Source: Actinomycetes bacterium (lineage in GTDB: Bacteria; Actinomycetota; Acidimicrobiia; Acidimicrobiales; Palsa-688). Taken from it: 5,312 nt of DNA. Of this stretch, positions 1 through 5,312 are shown piece after piece. Below the pieces are notes generated by a model. That model saw nothing but the letters and a program-made list of their open reading frames with translations, was not told where the DNA came from and made no database searches. The stretch is taken from the NCBI GenBank assembly GCA_021846485.1, contig JAJZWW010000249.1:1-5312 (forward strand). The letters are read 5' to 3'. The translations under genes were made by a program, and so were the position numbers. The stretch's first letter is position 1. Each line of letters starts with the position of its first letter.

Positions 1-130
1 CGGCCGGGACGCCCACGCCGGCCGGGTCAGCCGAGACCTCCCCGCCCACACCGGCCAGACCGTCGGGGTCGACCGGTGAGCCGGGGTCTCCGGTCGCTGC
101 CGGGTCGGGTTGTCCTAGCTCGTCGTTCAC
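1..130 (-). CDS. N-terminal fragment of unidentified protein (runs off left edge)
   Basis: An open frame reads leftward from a GTG at 130-128 to the window edge with no stop, giving 43 codons of a longer gene. The visible N-terminus begins VNDELGQPDPAATGDPG and is rich in Gly, Pro, Asp and Ala. It has no hydrophobic stretch or recognisable motif, so it looks like a disordered leader. The start was chosen from the ribosome binding site: GAGGAG at 142-137 lies six bases before this GTG, whereas the in-frame ATG two codons earlier (136-134) abuts the GAGGAG and could not use it. The gene points the same way as the glycosyltransferase upstream of it, with 120 bp between them, so the two could be co-transcribed, although a separate promoter is possible. 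I do not recognise the product. A membrane or envelope protein with a disordered cytoplasmic tail would fit the neighbourhood, but that is a guess. Confidence 0.65.
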   Translation of the reverse strand, partial: MNDELGQPDPAATGDPGSPVDPDGLAGVGGEVSADPAGVGVPA

Positions 131-136
131 AGTCAT

Positions 137-157
137 CTCCTCGGGGCGGTCACGCTA
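137..157 (-). promoter_or_regulatory. Possible -10 box and strong Shine-Dalgarno for the left-edge gene
   Basis: On the minus strand a TAGCGT hexamer (157-152), preceded by GG, fits the actinobacterial -10 consensus TANNNT. It is followed by GAGGAG (142-137), then six bases, then the GTG start at 130. Transcription would begin near 145, giving a leader of about 15 bases that just includes the Shine-Dalgarno. No good -35 box is visible. The Shine-Dalgarno is convincing and decides the start codon; the promoter is weak evidence. The rest of the 131-250 gap holds only a short inverted repeat (CGGTC at 217-221, GACCG at 225-229) with no T-run, which is too small to call a terminator for the glycosyltransferase gene. 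Confidence 0.35.
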
Positions 158-250
158 CCGGCGCCGCCGTCCTGGTGAGTAGCGGGGCGGCACGGGTGCG
201 CCCCTGGTGGCCCGGACGGTCCGCGACCGCGGGTGGCGGCGGGCGACCGG

Positions 251-2032
251 TCAGCCGACGGGGTAGCGGACCAGGTTCTCGTGCTCGTAGAGGAACGACG
301 GGTTGGCCTTGACCACCGTCGTGCCCTGGCCCTGGGTCAGGGAGAACCAGCTCGCCAGGTCGCCGCAGTCACTTCCGAACGGGGCGTAGCCGTTGCGCCA
401 CACCAGCCACAGGGTGTGGCCGGGCTGGAGGTTGGCGAGCATGTTCTGAGCGAAGGCCTCGACGTTGGTCCCCGCCACCACCCGGCGGTAGTCGATCCAG
501 TCGACCCGCTGCGGCCCGATCGCCCGGGGAAAGGTCAACTGCTCGAGGCCGGGGACGTCGACCAGGCGGCTGACCGCCGGACCGAGCTGGTCGGGGCAGT
601 AGACGACCAGATCGCCGGGCTGGGCCTCGGCGTTGAGCACCTGGGCGATCTGCCCGGCCTGGCTGCGCTGCTGGCTGTTGTTGCCGGCCGCGGTCAGCAG
701 CCCGGCGACGCAGAGCACCGAGAGCGCTCCGACGACCAGCCGCCGGCGGGTGAGCACGTCGATCCCGAGCGCCACCAGCAGCACGAACAGCGGGAGCACG
801 GCGGCGGTGTAGCGGGCGACGAACGCCGCGTCGTCGGCGATCCCGCCCAGCAGGGCGAGCAGCAGGGTCCCGGTGAGCACCGCGGCCACCGGCATGGCCC
901 TGCGGTTAGGGGCCAGGACCAGCGTGAGCCCCTCGCCCGACCGGCGATGCCCGGGGTTGCCGGCACCGCCGGGGCCGAAGCCGGCGAAGCCGATGGCCCG
1001 GTCGACCAGGCGCGCCGCTTTCGCCCTCGAGGTCGCCGGCGTCGGATCGAGGTGGGAGATCGCCTCGAGGTCGCCGCGCGCGGCACCCGCCGGCGGCTCG
1101 GACCCGGCCTCCCCGGCGGGGCGGCGGGCGAACACACCGAGCGCCACCAGGCAGAAGTAGCAGAAGGCCAGGAGCACAGCCCAGGGTCCGGTGCCGGCGA
1201 AGCCGTCGAACACCCGGATCAGCGCAGCCGGCGTCGGCGACGGGGCCCAGGGCGTGCCGGTGTGGCGCGCCTGGAACCAGAAGATCGGAACCCAGGGCAC
1301 GAAGGTCAGGCTGCCGAGCAGCATCGCGCCGAAGGTCCGGGCCGCGGCAGCACGGCTCAGCCTCGACGGCAGACCCCGTTGGTGACGCCACAGGTGGTAG
1401 GCCAACCACAGTCCGGTGGTGCTGACCAGGTACAGGCCCCAGTAGTGGGTGTAGAGCACGGCGGCCACCAGCAGCCCGACGGCCAGGAGACGACCCCGGG
1501 TGGGGGCCTCGAGCGCCCGGGCGACCGCGAGGAAGCCGAGCACGCACCAGAGGATCATCAGCGAGTACATCCGCGCGTCGGTGGCGTAGAAGATGGCGAA
1601 AGGCGAGGTCACCGCGGCGAAGAAGGTGATCCAGGCGACCCGCACCCCTCCGACCCGCCGCCCGGCGGCCCAGAAGAAAGGCAGAGCCAGCACCGAGGTC
1701 ACCCCGCCGAGGGCCCGCACCGCCACGTCCCCCTGGCCGAACACCTTCATCCAGAAGTGCAGGAGCACGTAGAACAGCGGTGGGGCGCCGTCCTGGCCGA
1801 GGGCGCCGGGGATCGCGGCCACCGGCAGCTTGGATATGTTGACGCTGATCGCCTCGTCGAGCCACAGCACGCTCGGACAGTAGAAACGCAGTACCACCCC
1901 GGCCGCGACGACCAGCCCGCCGAGGACGGGCATGGCCCGATGGCCGGGCCGGCGCGTGTCCTGCCACGCCCGGCGGACCTCGGCGAGAAACGTCGTCGGG
2001 GCGCGTCTGTCACCCAGGGTGGTCGTTGCCAC
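251..2032 (-). CDS. GT-C family polytopic membrane glycosyltransferase (PMT/ArnT-like)
   Basis: This 593-residue integral membrane protein has about eleven hydrophobic segments and the hallmarks of GT-C glycosyltransferases, which move a sugar from a polyprenyl-phosphate carrier to an acceptor outside the cytoplasmic membrane. After a 33-residue cytoplasmic tail and the first helix (about 34-51), the first outer loop carries the acidic pair in LWLDEA (D59, E60), the usual catalytic or metal position. DGAPPLFY (81-88) and ATDARMYSL (150-158) match family signatures, and ARYTAAVLPLF (R407) is the typical late-helix motif. Residues about 302-378 form a charged, Gly/Pro-rich loop. Residues about 450-593 form a soluble, probably extracytoplasmic domain with C479 and C556, which could pair. 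The start is GTG 2032-2030, with no Shine-Dalgarno but a -10 box just upstream. Substrate and acceptor (mannan, glycolipid or protein) cannot be read from the sequence. glpX is divergent from it. The family call is firm; the sugar is unknown. Confidence 0.85.
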   Translation of the reverse strand: MATTTLGDRRAPTTFLAEVRRAWQDTRRPGHRAMPVLGGLVVAAGVVLRFYCPSVLWLDEAISVNISKLPVAAIPGALGQDGAPPLFYVLLHFWMKVFGQGDVAVRALGGVTSVLALPFFWAAGRRVGGVRVAWITFFAAVTSPFAIFYATDARMYSLMILWCVLGFLAVARALEAPTRGRLLAVGLLVAAVLYTHYWGLYLVSTTGLWLAYHLWRHQRGLPSRLSRAAAARTFGAMLLGSLTFVPWVPIFWFQARHTGTPWAPSPTPAALIRVFDGFAGTGPWAVLLAFCYFCLVALGVFARRPAGEAGSEPPAGAARGDLEAISHLDPTPATSRAKAARLVDRAIGFAGFGPGGAGNPGHRRSGEGLTLVLAPNRRAMPVAAVLTGTLLLALLGGIADDAAFVARYTAAVLPLFVLLVALGIDVLTRRRLVVGALSVLCVAGLLTAAGNNSQQRSQAGQIAQVLNAEAQPGDLVVYCPDQLGPAVSRLVDVPGLEQLTFPRAIGPQRVDWIDYRRVVAGTNVEAFAQNMLANLQPGHTLWLVWRNGYAPFGSDCGDLASWFSLTQGQGTTVVKANPSFLYEHENLVRYPVG

Positions 2033-2040
2033 GGGGAACC

Positions 2041-2046
2041 AATCTA
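2041..2046 (-). promoter_or_regulatory. -10 box of a probable leaderless promoter for the glycosyltransferase gene
   Basis: On the minus strand the hexamer TAGATT (2046-2041) is preceded by GGGG and ends eight bases before the GTG start at 2032. A TANNNT box at this distance puts the first transcribed base at or within a base or two of the start codon, the arrangement of leaderless actinobacterial mRNAs. The stretch before the GTG (GGTTCCCC) contains no Shine-Dalgarno, which agrees. No -35 match to TTGACA is visible at the expected spacing. Confidence 0.5.
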
Positions 2047-2140
2047 CCCCGGGTCGGGCCGCTCGGCGGGTCCCCCCTCCCGTCGGCGCCCCGCGACCGG
2101 CACACTCCCCGGCCGGTGCCGCCGGGCGGCCGATGGGGCG

Positions 2141-2157
2141 CTACCGGCCTCGGGTAG
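2141..2157. promoter_or_regulatory. Short inverted repeat overlapping the glpX -10 box
   Basis: CTACC (2141-2145) and GGTAG (2153-2157) form a perfect 5-bp inverted repeat with a 7-base spacer. The right arm runs into the -10 hexamer at 2155-2160, so a protein bound here would block the promoter. This is the position expected of an operator, but five base pairs can arise by chance in such GC-rich DNA and I do not recognise the site as that of a known regulator. Confidence 0.2.
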
Positions 2158-2160
2158 GTT
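2155..2160 (+). promoter_or_regulatory. -10 box of a probable leaderless promoter for glpX
   Basis: TAGGTT (2155-2160), preceded by GGG, fits the TANNNT -10 consensus and is followed by only six bases (CCCGCC) before the ATG at 2167. The first transcribed base would fall at or beside the A of the ATG. There is no Shine-Dalgarno between box and start. The layout mirrors that of the divergent glycosyltransferase gene. Confidence 0.55.
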
Positions 2161-2166
2161 CCCGCC

Positions 2167-3165
2167 ATGGCCGCCTCGCCGCCCGACAGCGCCCCGGACC
2201 GCAACCTCGCCCTCGAGCTGGTGAGGGTGACCGAGGCGGCCGCGATGGCCGCCGGGCGGTGGATGGGACGGGGCGACAAGGAGGGGGCCGACGGAGCGGC
2301 GGTGGACGCCATGCGGGCGGTCCTCGGCTCGGTGGCCATGGACGGCGTGGTGGTGATCGGCGAGGGCGAGAAGGACGAGGCGCCCATGCTCTACAACGGC
2401 GAGCGGGTCGGCGACGGCTCGCGGTCCCGGGTGGACGTGGCCGTCGACCCGGTCGAGGGCACCACGCCCACCGCCCTCGGCCGCAACGGGGCGCTGGCGG
2501 TCATCGCGGTGTCCGAACGGGGCACGATGTTCGACCCCGGACCGTGCGTGTACATGGAGAAGCTCGCCGTGGGGCCGGAAGCGGCGGGCGCGGTGGACCT
2601 CCGCCGCCCCCCCGCGGACAACATCCGGGCGGTGGCGGCTGCCAAGGGCTCTTCGCCCCGGGACGTCACCGCGGTGATCCTCGACCGTCCCCGCCACCGC
2701 GCCCTGATCGAGGAGGTCCGCGCGGCCGGCGCCCGCATCCGGCTGATCTCCGACGGGGACGTGGCCGCCGCGCTGGCGACCGCCTGGCCGGAGTCCGGCA
2801 CCGACATCCTCCTCGGCGTCGGCGGCACCCCCGAGGGGGTCATCGCCGCCGCCGCGTTGAAATGCATGGGAGGGGAGATCCAGGGCCGGCTGTGGCCCCG
2901 CGACGCCGCCGAGCGCGACGCCGCCCGCGCTGCCGGCTACGACCTCGACCGGATCCTCACGACCGACGAGCTGGTGAGAGGCGACAACTGCTTCTTCGCC
3001 GCCACCGGCGTCACCGACGGCGAGCTGTTGCGGGGCGTCCGGTTCGACGGTCAGGGGGCGGCCACCGAGTCGCTGGTCATGCGCTCCCGCTCGGGCACCG
3101 TACGGCGCATCGAGGCGCGCCACCGCCTGGGGAAGCTGGCCGCCTACGCTCCGACGGTCGCCTGA
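2167..3165 (+). CDS. glpX: Class II fructose-1,6-bisphosphatase GlpX
   Basis: This 332-residue cytosolic enzyme hydrolyses fructose 1,6-bisphosphate to fructose 6-phosphate, the committed step of gluconeogenesis. It aligns closely with my recollection of E. coli GlpX over nearly its full length, which is normal for the family. Conserved blocks are GRGDKEGADGAAVDAMR (34-50), VIGEGEKDEAPMLYNGE (63-79), VDPVEGTTPTA (93-103), DGDVAAAL (196-203), LGVGGTPEGV (216-225) and DNCFFAATG (in the C-terminal third). The metal and catalytic residues map to D42, E66, D94, E97 and E223, matching E. coli D33, E57, D85, E88 and E213, so the enzyme should be active. The ATG at 2167 gives the usual short leader before the first helix and sits six bases after a -10 box, suggesting a leaderless mRNA. 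Many actinobacteria rely on GlpX as their only such phosphatase, so it may be essential for growth on non-sugar carbon here; that part is inference. Confidence 0.97.
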   Translation: MAASPPDSAPDRNLALELVRVTEAAAMAAGRWMGRGDKEGADGAAVDAMRAVLGSVAMDGVVVIGEGEKDEAPMLYNGERVGDGSRSRVDVAVDPVEGTTPTALGRNGALAVIAVSERGTMFDPGPCVYMEKLAVGPEAAGAVDLRRPPADNIRAVAAAKGSSPRDVTAVILDRPRHRALIEEVRAAGARIRLISDGDVAAALATAWPESGTDILLGVGGTPEGVIAAAALKCMGGEIQGRLWPRDAAERDAARAAGYDLDRILTTDELVRGDNCFFAATGVTDGELLRGVRFDGQGAATESLVMRSRSGTVRRIEARHRLGKLAAYAPTVA

Positions 3166-3199
3166 GCCGAGCCGGCCCACGCCGCACCGACCCCGGCCT

Positions 3200-4297
3200 C
3201 TAGCCCGGCCTCTGCCTGCCGGGCTCCTCGGCCACGGTCCAACGGCTGCACGCCCGGTAGAAGCCGGCCGGGCCGACGCTGACCATGGCGGGGATCGCCC
3301 AGCCGGCGTCGAGCAGCGACGACTCGAGGTGGGCCAGCAGCTGCCTCCCGATCCCCTGGCCTCGGACCGGGGCGGCTACGACGACGCCGGCCCGGGAGCG
3401 TCCCTCCTCCCACCAGGCGGCGGCCCCCCCGACGGCGATCCCGTCCCGGGAGGCGGTGACGACCACCGGTCGGGGGAACCGACCCGCATCCGGAGCTCCG
3501 GGCCGGTCGCCGCGCTGCGCAGCAACCCCCGGGACCTTCGTGGCCGGCGAGACCCTGACGGACACCGGGTCTCCGTGGGCCGCAGGGTCCCCGGGGGCGG
3601 CGGGGTCCCCGGGGGCCTCGGGGCGGTCTCCGTGGACCGCGGGGGGTACGGCGAATCCCTCGGCTGCCGCCAAGCCGACCAGGTCGGGACCGGCCAGCCG
3701 GCCCCTGGAGAGGGCGAGCTCGAGTCCTCCGCGACCGACTACCGCCCGCGGCGCGAGCGCCGCGTCGGCGAGGGGCGCCCACCACCGGTGCCTCCCGGAC
3801 GACCCGTTCCCCCCGGCGACCACCCGCTCCTCGAGCAACACCACCCGGTCGACCTCGCTGAGCGCGCCGTAACGGCGCAGGACCGCCGGCGCAGCCGACA
3901 GGGCGTCGTCGCCGGCACCGTCGAGGAGGGTGACGTGCGGCACGTAGGGCCACCGGGTCGCCCGCTCGAGGGCCCCGGCACCGACCGCCCGGCGCAGCGC
4001 CCGCAGCGCTCCGAGGTCGCCGCCGACCTCCAGGTACAGCACCGGGCTGTCAGGGGCGAACGTCGCCACCGGCCCGATCGTCAAGCGCAGCGGAGCGCCC
4101 AGCCCGCCGGCCGCTGACCGCAGCGTCTCGAGCGCCGCCGGCAGCTCGGCGACGGCCAGGTTCAGCGGGGGCACCAGGGTGACATGGGGCGCGATGCGGG
4201 TCAGGTCGGGCGCTCCCAGGGCACGCCGCAGCCCGTTGACCTCGTCGGCGGTGGGCTGGTCCAGGAGCAGCGCCACCCCCACCCGCCGGCGGGCCAT
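3200..4297 (-). CDS. Fusion protein: 2H (LigT-like, 2'-5' RNA ligase family) phosphoesterase plus GNAT-like acetyltransferase
   Basis: This protein has 365 residues. The N-terminal domain (about 4-175) carries the two H-x-T motifs that define 2H phosphoesterases, APHVTLVPP (H38, T40) and VPHVTLLDG (H121, T123), 83 residues apart as expected. Such enzymes cleave or form 2',5' or 2',3'-cyclic phosphate bonds in RNA or nucleotides. Residues 188-220 begin a second region (GRGGLELALSRGRL). A low-complexity linker of repeated Gly-Asp-Pro units follows (about 221-246), then a GNAT-like acetyl-CoA-binding core with V-R-G-Q-G-I-G-R (311-318) and a late GFYRACS motif (345-351). No signal peptide or membrane segment is seen, so it should be cytosolic. 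It starts eight bases after the atpC stop, with only a weak Shine-Dalgarno, so it is probably translationally coupled to the ATP synthase operon. Neither substrate is known. The 2H call is firm; the GNAT call is good but rests on the C-terminal third. Confidence 0.82.
   Translation of the reverse strand: MARRRVGVALLLDQPTADEVNGLRRALGAPDLTRIAPHVTLVPPLNLAVAELPAALETLRSAAGGLGAPLRLTIGPVATFAPDSPVLYLEVGGDLGALRALRRAVGAGALERATRWPYVPHVTLLDGAGDDALSAAPAVLRRYGALSEVDRVVLLEERVVAGGNGSSGRHRWWAPLADAALAPRAVVGRGGLELALSRGRLAGPDLVGLAAAEGFAVPPAVHGDRPEAPGDPAAPGDPAAHGDPVSVRVSPATKVPGVAAQRGDRPGAPDAGRFPRPVVVTASRDGIAVGGAAAWWEEGRSRAGVVVAAPVRGQGIGRQLLAHLESSLLDAGWAIPAMVSVGPAGFYRACSRWTVAEEPGRQRPG
3202..3225. terminator. Hairpin at the convergent gene junction, possible bidirectional terminator
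   Basis: AGCCCGGC (3202-3209) and GCCGGGCT (3218-3225) are perfect 8-bp inverted arms around an 8-base loop. A second outer pair, GCCGAG (3166-3171) and CTCGGC (3227-3232), could close a larger structure that begins directly after the glpX stop. The hairpin overlaps the last codons and part of the stop codon of the minus-strand gene and lies 36 bases past the glpX stop. There is no T-run on either side, so it is not a canonical intrinsic terminator. GC-only hairpins between convergent genes are plausible terminators in high-GC bacteria, but the composition also makes chance pairing easy. Confidence 0.35.
3567..3640. repeat. 18-bp imperfect tandem repeat encoding a Gly-Asp-Pro hexapeptide linker
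   Basis: Four units are visible. Units 2 (3585-3602) and 3 (3603-3620) share an identical 14-base start, GGGTCCCCGGGGGC. Unit 1 (3567-3584) is a variant, GGGTCTCCGTGGGCCGCA. Unit 4 (about 3625-3640) matches unit 1 at 15 of 16 bases and is shifted by three bases. The 18-bp period and 3-bp shift keep the reading frame. On the minus strand the units encode HGDRPE, then APGDPA twice, then AHGDPV, in the linker of the 2H-GNAT protein. This looks like slippage or unequal exchange within a coding minisatellite. Confidence 0.8.
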
Positions 4298-4305
4298 GCC
4301 TGCGC

Positions 4306-4746
4306 CTATCGGGGCGCGGACCCGCCGGCGCCGCCCGCCGGGGACGTCCCGGCGGCCTCCAACCGCACCTGGGCGCGGCGGATCGCCGCCTCCGCGACCG
4401 CCTCGGCGTCCGCGTCGCCGGTGGCGTCATGGCGCCGTTGCTCGGCGGCGGCCAGCTCCGCGCGGGTCGCGTCGAGCTCGATGTCCCCGGCGAGCGCGGC
4501 GTCGGCGGCGAGGATGCTCACCGTGTTGTCCCGGACCTCGACGAAACCCCCGCCGAGGGCGATCCTCGTCTCACTGCCGTCCTCGCCGACGATCCGGGTG
4601 ACGCAGGCGTCGAGGGCAGCGAGGAGCGCCACGTGGTCGGCGAGGAAGGCGATCTCGCCGTCGACGCTGCGGGTGACGACCATCTCGGCCTCCCCCTCCC
4701 AGAGGACCCGGGTGGGGCTGACCACCTCCACGTGGGTGGTGGCCAT
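4306..4746 (-). CDS. atpC: F1F0 ATP synthase epsilon subunit
   Basis: This 146-residue protein is the epsilon subunit of the F1 rotor, which joins gamma to the c-ring and can brake ATP hydrolysis. The N-terminal beta-barrel domain (about 1-85) has the family signatures THVEVVSPTRVLWEGEAEMVV (4-24), DGEIAFLADHVALLAAL (29-45) and LGGGFVEVRDNTVSIL (64-79). The usual PGHxPLL of the barrel is ADHVALL here. The C-terminal helical hairpin (about 90-131) is Ala/Arg/Glu-rich, and a Gly/Ser/Pro tail ends the protein. I chose ATG 4746 because homologues start MAT-HVEVVSP. A TTG three codons upstream (4755-4753) would add MPL but has no better ribosome binding site. It lies 46 bases after atpD and eight bases before the 2H-GNAT gene, all on one strand, in the standard beta-then-epsilon order. 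Identification is near certain. Confidence 0.96.
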   Translation of the reverse strand: MATTHVEVVSPTRVLWEGEAEMVVTRSVDGEIAFLADHVALLAALDACVTRIVGEDGSETRIALGGGFVEVRDNTVSILAADAALAGDIELDATRAELAAAEQRRHDATGDADAEAVAEAAIRRAQVRLEAAGTSPAGGAGGSAPR

Positions 4747-4792
4747 CAGCGGCAACAGGGCGTCGCCGGGCGGCGGGGCGCGGGCACGGCGG

Positions 4793-5312
4793 TCACTCGC
4801 CCTGCAGCTGCTTGGCCTTGGCGAGGACCTGCTCCACGCCGCCGACGTTCAAGAAGGCCTGCTCGGGGACCTCGTCGAGCTCCCCGTCGACCAGGGCCTC
4901 GAAGCTCTCCACGGTCTCGGAGATCGGCACGTACTCGCCGTCGATGCCGGTGAAGACCTTGGCCACGAAGAACGGCTGGGACAAGAAGCGCTGGATCTTG
5001 CGAGCCCGGGACACCGCGATGCGGTCCTCCTCCGACAGCTCGTCGAGGCCGAGGATGGCGATGATGTCCTGGAGCTCCCGGTTGCGCTGGAGGACCTCCT
5101 GGACCCGCCTGGCGACCGTGTAGTGGCGTTGCCCGACCACCTCGGGGGTCAGGATGTTGGAGGTGGACGCCAGTGGGTCGACGGCCGGGTAGATCCCCAG
5201 GGAGGCGATCTGGCGGGACAGCTCGGTGGTCGCGTCGAGGTGGGTGAAGGTGGTGAACGGTGCCGGGTCGGTGTAGTCGTCGGCCGGGACGTACACCGCC
5301 TGGACCGAGGTG
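4793..5312 (-). CDS. atpD: F1F0 ATP synthase beta subunit, C-terminal part (runs off right edge)
   Basis: The frame is open to the right edge and gives the last 172 complete codons of the catalytic beta subunit, so roughly two thirds of the gene, including the Walker A and B motifs, lies outside the window. The first residues seen, TSVQAVYVPADDYTDPAP, are the standard beta sequence after Walker B. FTHLDATTELSR and LGIYPAVDPL follow; the Tyr of the latter is the adenine-stacking catalytic-site residue. The DELSEED loop that pushes on gamma is encoded exactly at 5044-5024, followed by the C-terminal helical domain and the ending KAKQLQGE. One oddity is STSN where nearly all beta subunits I know have STSR (codon 5158-5156). 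The GTG at 5296 is an internal Val, not a start. The gene is upstream of atpC in the same operon; the operon promoter is outside the window. Confidence 0.98.
   Translation of the reverse strand, partial: TSVQAVYVPADDYTDPAPFTTFTHLDATTELSRQIASLGIYPAVDPLASTSNILTPEVVGQRHYTVARRVQEVLQRNRELQDIIAILGLDELSEEDRIAVSRARKIQRFLSQPFFVAKVFTGIDGEYVPISETVESFEALVDGELDEVPEQAFLNVGGVEQVLAKAKQLQGE

Noticed and set aside
134..136. ATG as the start of the left-edge gene
   Set aside because: The GAGGAG Shine-Dalgarno directly abuts this ATG, leaving no spacing. The in-frame GTG two codons later has the ideal six-base spacing.
76..312. Small plus-strand frame of 78 codons at the left edge
   Set aside because: It is Arg/Gly/Ser-rich, lacks a Shine-Dalgarno, overlaps the minus-strand gene start and the end of the glycosyltransferase, and matches nothing I recognise.
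233..2224. A 663-codon plus-strand open frame opposite the glycosyltransferase gene
   Set aside because: Its translation is a Gln/His/Gly/Arg/Glu-rich string with no domain, and it runs past the glycosyltransferase start into glpX. Long antisense frames are routine in DNA of this GC content, while the minus strand gives a coherent membrane protein with family motifs.
2044..3180. Minus-strand and alternative plus-strand open frames across glpX
   Set aside because: The GlpX frame contains every conserved block of the family; the other frames give low-complexity Arg/Gly/His-rich products without motifs.
3329..4117. Plus-strand open frame opposite the 2H-GNAT gene
   Set aside because: The product is Gly/Pro/Arg-rich without motifs, and the minus strand carries two H-x-T motifs, an acetyl-CoA loop and operon spacing behind atpC.
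4753..4755. TTG as the start of atpC
   Set aside because: It has no Shine-Dalgarno and would add residues before the usual MAT-HVEVVSP start of the family; the ATG at 4746 fits better.
1..5312. CRISPR array, tRNA, insertion sequence, phage or defence genes
   Set aside because: I looked for spaced repeats, cloverleaf-like stretches, transposase or integrase motifs and terminal repeats on both strands and found none. The only repeat is the coding minisatellite at 3567-3640.

Overview
This is a very GC-rich chromosomal window (well over 70% G+C by eye). It most likely comes from an actinobacterium (Actinomycetota). The composition, the class II (GlpX) fructose-1,6-bisphosphatase, the F-type ATP synthase sequences and the apparently leaderless promoters all fit that. 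The class cannot be fixed from the sequence alone. I see no tRNA, rRNA, CRISPR array, insertion sequence, phage gene or integration scar, and the gene content is mostly core metabolism.

Layout from left to right. (1) Positions 1-130, minus strand: the N-terminus of an unidentified protein that runs off the left edge, preceded by a clear Shine-Dalgarno and a possible promoter. (2) Positions 251-2032, minus strand: a polytopic GT-C-fold glycosyltransferase, probably using a lipid-linked sugar donor at the outer face of the membrane. (3) Positions 2033-2166: a 134-bp divergent promoter region. Each side carries a TAGNTT -10 box so close to the start codon that both mRNAs look leaderless. (4) Positions 2167-3165, plus strand: glpX, the gluconeogenic fructose-1,6-bisphosphatase. 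(5) Positions 3166-3199: a 34-bp convergent junction with a hairpin beside it. (6) Positions 3200-5312, minus strand: the end of the ATP synthase operon, atpD (partial) then atpC. Eight bases after atpC follows a 365-residue protein joining a two-histidine (2H, LigT-like) phosphoesterase domain to a GNAT-like acetyltransferase domain.

The atpD, atpC and 2H-GNAT genes read as one transcription unit, so the fusion protein should be co-expressed with the ATP synthase. glpX converges on this unit and is divergent from the glycosyltransferase. The most unusual item is the 2H-GNAT fusion, with its 18-bp tandem repeat encoding a Gly-Asp-Pro-rich hexapeptide linker. Next come the mirrored leaderless promoters and an Arg-to-Asn change at a normally conserved AtpD position. 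I found no convincing defence system, mobile element or otherwise undescribed multi-gene system.
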